Source of the DNA: Planococcus donghaensis MPA1U2
Lineage (GTDB): Bacteria > Bacillota > Bacilli > Bacillales_A > Planococcaceae
Assembly: GCF_000189395.1 (NCBI RefSeq)
Contig: NZ_AEPB01000044.1
Coordinates: 1 to 64,000 of the forward strand
Direction of reading: 5' to 3'
DNA: 64,000 bases
Part shown: piece by piece, positions 59,422 to 64,000 of the stretch
Numbering within the stretch: the stretch's first letter is position 1
Layout of the letters: each line of letters begins with the position of its first letter
Translations under genes and position numbers: made by a program
The notes under the pieces: model-generated
What the model was told of the DNA's origin: nothing
What the model saw: the letters and a program-made list of their open reading frames with translations, nothing else
Database searches by the model: none

Positions 59422-59452
59422 CCGAGGAAAAATGGGTTAATATCCCTAATTG

Positions 59453-59498
59453 AAGAAGGAAGGAGTCAGTTCATTAGAACTGACTCCTTCCTTCTTTT
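59453..59498 (+). terminator. Strong terminator of the ABC operon
   Basis: An 18-bp perfect stem (59455-59472 with 59477-59494) with loop ATTA, extended by AA/TT, then Ts. Confidence 0.92.
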
Positions 59499-59569
59499 AG
59501 GAATTGACGTTTGCTCTCGTTTAAAACGGTTAAGATATAGTATGAGATAATTAGGGGGAGGCAAAAGGG

Positions 59570-59992
59570 ATGAGAATCGAAGAAATCATGACGACTGATG
59601 TCGAAACGTGTATGCCTGAATCAACGCTCCAAGAAGTTGCCTCGATGATGCGCGAAATAAATGTAGGAGCTATTCCTATCTGTGAAAAAGGCCGTTTAGT
59701 AGGAATTGTTACGGATCGGGATATCATTGTTCGGGGAATGGCTGAACAATTACCGAGTGATACCGCCATAGCAGAAATTTTATCAGAAGAAGTTATTACA
59801 GGAACGATTGATTTGAGCGCTGAACAGGCGGCTGAATTAATGACTGAACACAAAATTCGTAGATTACCCATTGTCGAAAATGACCGTATAATCGGTATTA
59901 TTTCTTGGTGCGATTTAGCTACAACTAAAGACTCGACAACGCTTCAGCAACAAGATGCAACTAGTAGAAGCTCTGGATTAGAAGAACTGTAG
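59570..59992 (+). CDS. Two-CBS-domain protein (YhcV-like)
   Basis: The 140-residue protein consists of two CBS domains: IMTTDVETCMPESTLQEVA with VGIVTDRDIIVRG (about 6-60), and ITGTIDLSAEQAAELMTEHK with RRLPIVENDRIIGIISWCDL (about 75-125). Paired CBS domains form a Bateman module that binds adenine nucleotides. Length and layout match Bacillus YhcV, whose function is not known to me. It is monocistronic between two strong terminators. GGGGGAGG precedes the ATG. Confidence 0.85.
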   Translation: MRIEEIMTTDVETCMPESTLQEVASMMREINVGAIPICEKGRLVGIVTDRDIIVRGMAEQLPSDTAIAEILSEEVITGTIDLSAEQAAELMTEHKIRRLPIVENDRIIGIISWCDLATTKDSTTLQQQDATSRSSGLEEL

Positions 59993-59994
59993 TC

Positions 59995-60030
59995 AAAAAA
60001 GCTGATTCTTCGAAGAATCAGCTTTTTTTT
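59995..60030 (+). terminator. Terminator after the CBS gene
   Basis: A perfect palindrome (60001-60022) flanked by six As and eight Ts, directly after the stop codon. Confidence 0.92.
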
Positions 60031-60102
60031 GCATAAAGACTTCTTTATCTGTAACCGGCAATGACAAGGCTAAGCTTTAGCTTGGAAAAAGATGAAAGCT
60101 AT

Positions 60103-60131
60103 TTGAAAAGAAACCGTCCAGAGAGTATAGT
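60103..60131 (+). promoter_or_regulatory. Promoter of the TetR gene with candidate operator
   Basis: TTGAAA (60103-60108), a 17-bp spacer and TATAGT (60126-60131). The spacer contains ACCGTCCAGAGAGT (60113-60126), a degenerate form of the near-palindrome in the promoter at 60830. The two promoters align without gaps over 29 bp. Confidence 0.7.
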
Positions 60132-60163
60132 AAAGTGGAAATCAGTCAATAAAGGAGATGCGT

Positions 60164-60700
60164 ATGGCCAGAGCAACTAGGAAAGTCGAAATTCTTCATG
60201 CAGCATCAAAAGTCGTCAGTGAACGCGGGATTTTTAATTTGACGTTAGAAGCAGTCGCAATCGAGGCTGGAGTTAGTAAAGGTGGATTACTTTATCATTT
60301 TCCATCTAAAGAAGCATTAGTCAAAGGGATGGTAGAACATTTAGCGGCAAATTATCGAGATAAAATTGCTACGAGTGTTGAAGATTCAACGCTAGAAAAT
60401 GGAAAATGGATTAGTTCATATACAGATGTGACATTTAATAATCCATATCCTAACAAAGAGATGCATGCGGGCTTATTAGCTGCAAAAGCTGTAAATTCTG
60501 ATTTACTAGATCCGATTCGAGATCTTTACAACGAATGGCAAGCTGCAATTGAGGACGACGGAATTGATCCTGTAAAAGCAACAATCATTCGTTTAGCAAC
60601 AGATGGAATTTGGTTATCGGAGCTTTTTGATATCCATCATTTAGGAGAAGATAAGAAAAAAGAAATCTATTTGAAATTGAAAAATTGGATAAATGAGTAA
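60164..60700 (+). CDS. TetR-family regulator of the carnitine operon
   Basis: The 178-residue protein has an N-terminal TetR helix-turn-helix (about 1-55: ILHAASKVVSERGIFNLTLE, AVAIEAGVSKGGLLYHFPSK). Its helical C-terminal ligand domain (AGLLAAKAVNSDLLDPIRDL) is unlike better-known groups. AAAGGAG lies 6 nt before ATG 60164; the ATG at 60158 is too close. It lies 240 bp upstream of the carnitine genes on the same strand, with a terminator between. Its promoter and theirs share a spacer element, so autorepression and repression of the operon are likely. The inducer would be carnitine or a pathway intermediate (inference). Confidence 0.85.
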   Translation: MARATRKVEILHAASKVVSERGIFNLTLEAVAIEAGVSKGGLLYHFPSKEALVKGMVEHLAANYRDKIATSVEDSTLENGKWISSYTDVTFNNPYPNKEMHAGLLAAKAVNSDLLDPIRDLYNEWQAAIEDDGIDPVKATIIRLATDGIWLSELFDIHHLGEDKKKEIYLKLKNWINE

Positions 60701-60703
60701 GTA

Positions 60704-60740
60704 AAAACCGTGTCATTCCCCAAAATGACATGGTTTTTTT
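60704..60740 (+). terminator. Terminator after the TetR gene
   Basis: AACCGTGTCATT pairs with AATGACATGGTT (one G-U pair), then a T run. Confidence 0.88.
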
Positions 60741-60829
60741 ATTTTTTTCATAGTTGCTTGAGTCCAGTGAGTGCCTGGGTTGACAGTGGGATACGCTGAA
60801 TATTCAGGCCATTTATAGCGGAAATTGTC

Positions 60830-60858
60830 TTGAAGGAGAACCGTCTGGATGGTACAGT
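60830..60858 (+). promoter_or_regulatory. Promoter of the carnitine operon with candidate TetR operator
   Basis: TTGAAG (60830-60835), a 17-bp spacer and TACAGT (60853-60858). The spacer holds ACCGTCTGGATGGT (60840-60853), an inverted repeat of the form ACCnTC-N2-GAnGGT. This matches the TetR gene's own promoter in layout and in 15 of 19 positions from ACCGTC to the end of the -10. Confidence 0.7.
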
Positions 60859-60940
60859 TTAAATTATAGAAAAATTTACTTATTTATATGGAATAAAAAG
60901 TGAAATTAAAAAAATGTTTAAAAATAGCAGGAGAGATGAT

Positions 60941-61834
60941 ATGACACAAAAAGTTTTATTAACAGCAGCCGTAACAGGAGCTGGAGACACAACTGGTAAG
61001 AATAAATATGTTCCTGTCACTCCAAAAGAAATTGCAGATTCAGCAATCGAGTCAGCAAAAGCGGGGGCAACAGTTGCTCATGTTCATGCGCGTGATCCTA
61101 AAACAGGTGGCATTAGCCATAATTTAGATCATTACAAAGAAATCATCCAACGCATTCGTGAATCTGATACAGATGTAATTATTAATATTACTTCAGGCGG
61201 AGGAGGAGATTTTATCCCTAACCTTTCAAATCCAGCAGTTGGTGGAGAAGGAACGGATATGCAAACGCCTAAAGAAAGACATGAACCAGTGGGCAGTTTG
61301 CTTCCTGAAATGTGCACGTTAGATTGTGGAAGTGTTAACTTCGGCGATATGGTTTACATGAGTCCAACAGAATGGTTACGTGAACAAGCAAGATTGATAC
61401 AAGAAAGTGGCGTAAAGCCTGAACTAGAATGTTTTGATACAGGACATCTGCGTTTTGCGAAACAATTGATTGCTGAAGGCTTGCTCGATGGCGATCCAAT
61501 GTTCCAATTCTGCCTAGGTATCCCATGGGGAGCTGAAGCAGATGAAGAAACAATGATGTACATGAAAAACCGTCTCCCAGAAAATGCTCATTGGTCCGCA
61601 TTCGGTATTGGTCGTATGCAAATGCCAATTGTAGAAATGGCTGCACAGCATGGGGGCAACGTCCGTGTAGGACTTGAAGACAATTTGTATTTAGATAAAG
61701 GCGTTTTTGCACGTAATGAACAACTTGTAGATCAAGCTATAACGAAATTACATGCAGCAAATGTTGAAATCATGACGCCTCAGGAAGCACGGATTCATTT
61801 TGAATTGCGAAACCCTTACGGAGGTGAGAAATAA
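60941..61834 (+). CDS. Beta-keto acid cleavage enzyme (dehydrocarnitine cleavage, BKACE/DUF849)
   Basis: The 297-residue TIM-barrel protein belongs to the BKACE family (3-keto-5-aminohexanoate cleavage type). The Zn-binding HVHARDPKTGG, the acetoacetate-forming region INITSGGGGDF, CTLDCGSVNFGDMVYM and VRVGLEDNLYL are present. In this setting it should cleave 3-dehydrocarnitine with acetyl-CoA to give betainyl-CoA and acetoacetate. ATG 60941 lies behind AGGAG; the ATG at 60914 is upstream of that site. It overlaps the next gene by 1 nt (TAATG). Substrate assignment rests on the neighbouring carnitine dehydrogenase and thioesterase. Confidence 0.88.
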   Translation: MTQKVLLTAAVTGAGDTTGKNKYVPVTPKEIADSAIESAKAGATVAHVHARDPKTGGISHNLDHYKEIIQRIRESDTDVIINITSGGGGDFIPNLSNPAVGGEGTDMQTPKERHEPVGSLLPEMCTLDCGSVNFGDMVYMSPTEWLREQARLIQESGVKPELECFDTGHLRFAKQLIAEGLLDGDPMFQFCLGIPWGAEADEETMMYMKNRLPENAHWSAFGIGRMQMPIVEMAAQHGGNVRVGLEDNLYLDKGVFARNEQLVDQAITKLHAANVEIMTPQEARIHFELRNPYGGEK

Positions 61835-62796
61835 TGAACGAACATATCCAGCAGTTTAAAAAAGTAGCTGTAGTTGGGACGGGCGTGATCGGTAATGGCT
61901 GGATCGTACGCTTTCTAGCTGAAGGTTTGGATGTAGTTGCATTTGACCCTGCCGAAGGCGCACAAGAACGAACGCAAAAAGCTCTAGATCAAGCATGGCC
62001 ATCATTAGAAAAAATGGGACTGGCAAAAGACGCAAATCGGAACCGACTAACTTTTGTGCCTACGATTGAAGAAGCTGTTTGCGATGCTGATTTAATCCAA
62101 GAAAATGTTCCTGAACGTGAAGACTTGAAAAAGTCTGTACTAGCTAATATTGATACATACGCAAAAAAGGATGCAATTATCGGATCGAGTACATCAGGAA
62201 TTATGCCGAGTGTGTTGCAAGCCGGATTAAACTACCCGGAACGATTGATCGTAGCTCACCCATTTAATCCAGTATATATTTTGCCGCTAGTTGAACTAGT
62301 TGCCGGCAACAAGACGGATGCGAATGTGGTAGGTCGTGCTAAAAAATTTTATGCAAGTGTGGGAATGAAACCGTTAATCATCCAAAAAGAAATTGAAGGT
62401 CACTTGGCTGATCGATTAATGGAAGCGTTATGGCGTGAAGCATTGCACCTAGTAAATGACGGAGTTGCTTCTACAGAAGAAGTTGATGCTGCGATTGTTT
62501 ACGGGGCAGGTCTTCGTTGGGCTCAAATGGGGCCATTCCTGACATTCCATCTTGCTGGCGGTGAAAAAGGGATGCGTCATATGCTAGAGCAATTTGGACC
62601 AGCATTAAAATTGCCTTGGACAAAGCTTGAAGCGCCCGAGTTAACAGATGAACTAAAAGAGAAAGTCATCACAGGTTGTGAAAATCATGCAAATGACACC
62701 ACAATTGCTGAATTAGAAAACAAACGCAATGCTTTCTTGGTCGAACTACTGGATTTAGTCGAATCTTATTGGCCAGAAACGACAGCAGCCAAGTAG
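61834..62796 (+). CDS. lcdH: L-carnitine dehydrogenase
   Basis: The 320-residue NAD-dependent enzyme is of the 3-hydroxyacyl-CoA dehydrogenase type. The NAD site is VAVVGTGVIGNGWIVRFLAE. The catalytic region has DLIQENVPEREDLKK, GSSTSGIMPS and VAHPFNPVYILPLVELV. The C-terminal domain GAGLRWAQMGPFLTFHLAGG is typical of carnitine 3-dehydrogenases rather than fatty-acid enzymes. It oxidises L-carnitine to 3-dehydrocarnitine, the first catabolic step, and feeds the BKACE enzyme. GGAGGTGAG precedes the start, which overlaps the upstream stop codon. Confidence 0.9.
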   Translation: MNEHIQQFKKVAVVGTGVIGNGWIVRFLAEGLDVVAFDPAEGAQERTQKALDQAWPSLEKMGLAKDANRNRLTFVPTIEEAVCDADLIQENVPEREDLKKSVLANIDTYAKKDAIIGSSTSGIMPSVLQAGLNYPERLIVAHPFNPVYILPLVELVAGNKTDANVVGRAKKFYASVGMKPLIIQKEIEGHLADRLMEALWREALHLVNDGVASTEEVDAAIVYGAGLRWAQMGPFLTFHLAGGEKGMRHMLEQFGPALKLPWTKLEAPELTDELKEKVITGCENHANDTTIAELENKRNAFLVELLDLVESYWPETTAAK

Positions 62797-62839
62797 CTGG
62801 TGGTCACAAAAACAGCGTAGAAGGGAGTTGAGTTGTGCG

Positions 62840-63304
62840 TTGGAATCTTCTTTTTTATACGAAGAAAAGGTTAAAAGTGAGTGGGTTGATTACAATGGTC
62901 ACATGAATGATGCGGCCTATGCAAAAGTATTTAGCCAAGCGACAGACTGTTTTATTGATTTTCTAGGATTGACTGAAGATGTTCGGGCTCAGCTCGACTA
63001 CACCATCTTTACTCTGGAAACACACTTATGTTACTTGAAAGAAGTACACGAACATGACAACTTGGCGATTGAGGTACGGTTGTTAGATTGTGATGCAAAA
63101 AGGTTACATACCTTTCTTTCAATGACCAATTCAGCTGGTGAGTTGGTCGCCACAAGTGAGCAAATGTGGATGGGAATAGATTCTGCCCAAGGAAAACCAG
63201 CGCCATTTCCACAAGTGATAGCTGCAACAATAAAAAGACTTACTATAGAACAAAAAGAGTTGCCGATACCCAAACAAGCAGGTAGAAAAATCGGCTTTCG
63301 TTGA
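62840..63304 (+). CDS. Hot-dog acyl-CoA thioesterase (predicted betainyl-CoA thioesterase)
   Basis: The 154-residue hot-dog-fold protein has the 4-hydroxybenzoyl-CoA thioesterase pattern VDYNGHMNDAAYAKVFSQAT, with the catalytic acid and His-Met-Asn segment, and ATSEQMWMGID. In the carnitine pathway it should hydrolyse betainyl-CoA to glycine betaine and CoA. Start choice is uncertain: TTG 62828 directly abuts AAGGGAG, whereas TTG 62840 leaves 12 nt, so 62840 is used. It lies 43 bp after lcdH in the same operon. Confidence 0.85.
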   Translation: MESSFLYEEKVKSEWVDYNGHMNDAAYAKVFSQATDCFIDFLGLTEDVRAQLDYTIFTLETHLCYLKEVHEHDNLAIEVRLLDCDAKRLHTFLSMTNSAGELVATSEQMWMGIDSAQGKPAPFPQVIAATIKRLTIEQKELPIPKQAGRKIGFR

Positions 63305-63335
63305 TTATCTGTAACAAAAAATGAGGAGCATGTCG

Positions 63336-64000
63336 ATGAAGAAAATTGAAGTGAATAACTTAACGAAAATTTTCGGCTCTAATCCGCAACAAGGATTAAA
63401 AAGACTTCTTAACGGTGATCAAAAAGAAGACATTTTAGCTGAAACTGGTATGACGGTAGGTGTAAATCAAGCTTCTTTTTCAGTAGAAGCTGGTGAATTT
63501 TTTGTCATTATGGGATTGTCAGGAAGCGGTAAATCGACATTGATTCGTTTAGTAAATCGACTAATCGAGCCGACTTCAGGTGAAGTACTAATTGATGGTC
63601 AGAATATTGTTGAAATGGGTAAAAACGATTTAATTGAAACAAGACGGAAAAAGCTAGGTATGGTATTTCAACAGTTTGGATTATTTCCACACCGCACGGT
63701 TTTGCAAAACGTTGCTTATGGCCTTGAAATTCAAGGAGTAAAAAAAGAAGAACGTAATAAGCGCGCTCAAAAGTCGATAGAAGATGTTGGCTTACAAGGA
63801 TATGAACAAAGTTATCCAAAAGAATTGAGTGGCGGCATGCAGCAGCGTGTTGGGTTAGCACGAGCACTAGCTAATGATTCGGATATTCTTTTGATGGATG
63901 AGGCATTTAGTGCGCTGGATCCATTGATCCGCAAAGAAATGCAAGATGAATTATTGAACCTACAGAACAAATTAGGGAAAACGATTTTGTTTATTACACA
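63336..64000 (+). CDS. Glycine betaine/carnitine ABC transporter ATP-binding protein (OpuAA/ProV-like), 3'-truncated by window end
   Basis: The visible 221 residues run from ATG 63336 (AGGAG 7 nt upstream) to the last base of the window without a stop codon. The N-terminus [20 protein letters not shown], with a following insert before the Walker A, matches OpuAA/ProV. Walker A is [13 protein letters not shown]-loop [17 protein letters not shown], signature [17 protein letters not shown] and Walker [17 protein letters not shown]. The expected C-terminal CBS domains, permease and binding-protein genes would lie beyond the window. Operon position suggests it imports carnitine or betaine for osmoprotection. 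Confidence 0.9.
   Translation, partial: MKKIEVNNLTKIFGSNPQQGLKRLLNGDQKEDILAETGMTVGVNQASFSVEAGEFFVIMGLSGSGKSTLIRLVNRLIEPTSGEVLIDGQNIVEMGKNDLIETRRKKLGMVFQQFGLFPHRTVLQNVAYGLEIQGVKKEERNKRAQKSIEDVGLQGYEQSYPKELSGGMQQRVGLARALANDSDILLMDEAFSALDPLIRKEMQDELLNLQNKLGKTILFIT

Noticed and set aside
59520-59545. GTTTAA-N13-TAGTAT before the CBS gene as a sigma-B promoter.
   Set aside because: The -10 lacks the GGG core, so it is much weaker than the two reported sites.

Overview
This window looks like chromosomal DNA from a low-GC Gram-positive bacterium, most likely a pigmented, salt-tolerant member of the Planococcaceae (Planococcus/Planomicrobium type). The reasons are the staphyloxanthin-like C30 carotenoid genes, a seven-gene Mrp antiporter operon, strong AGGAGG-type ribosome sites, several TTG/GTG starts, and Bacillus-type thi, glt, WalR and cre signals. 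I see no rRNA, tRNA, prophage, insertion sequence or CRISPR array.

Layout. 0-2.3 kb: a B12-binding MerR regulator of the CarH/LitR type and an MFS exporter, both on the minus strand. 2.6-7.0 kb: two paralogous acetyl-CoA hydrolase/CoA-transferase genes flanking a LytTR regulator, with copies of a structured intergenic repeat. 7.2-9.1 kb: rlmN and a small lipoprotein. 9.2-12.8 kb: a TPP-riboswitch-controlled thiamin salvage operon, tenA-thiM-thiD-thiE-thiW. 12.9-17.3 kb: a YkuS-YtxH fusion protein, a UMF1-type transporter, exonuclease III and a TagB/TagF-type polymerase. 17.5-26.6 kb, a cation-homeostasis block: mrpABCDEFG, then two DUF1538 membrane proteins (UmpAB-like) and a tandem PII-like protein, with a KdpD-like Usp gene divergent from mrpA. 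26.6-32.7 kb: a pentapeptide-repeat protein, a peptide transporter, an XRE regulator, an SDR oxidoreductase and RecQ. 32.9-39.1 kb: glutamate synthase, with a cre site upstream. 39.3-47.4 kb: a secreted helical protein, a cupin-HD-GYP protein, a YtxH-like protein, an ATP-grasp plus alpha-E/transglutaminase pair, DbpA, and a LysM-3D cell-wall protein with a WalR box. 47.6-55.8 kb: two convergent carotenoid operons, with crtM interrupted by an in-frame stop. 56.2-59.4 kb: an RpiR regulator and an amino-acid ABC transporter. 59.5-64 kb: a CBS protein, then a TetR regulator and a predicted carnitine-to-glycine-betaine operon whose ABC transporter gene runs off the window.

How the parts connect. 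The clearest circuit is a proposed carotenoid regulon. A 17-bp element containing the -10 box and 11-bp-spaced repeats lies at the promoters of the CarH-like gene and of both carotenoid operons, although the regulator is 46-55 kb away from them. A second circuit is the TetR gene and the carnitine operon, whose promoters share the same 29-bp architecture with a partly palindromic sequence in the spacer. Osmotic and ionic adaptation (Mrp, UmpAB-like proteins, carnitine/betaine) is a recurring theme. All functional statements come from reading motifs by eye; no database search was run.
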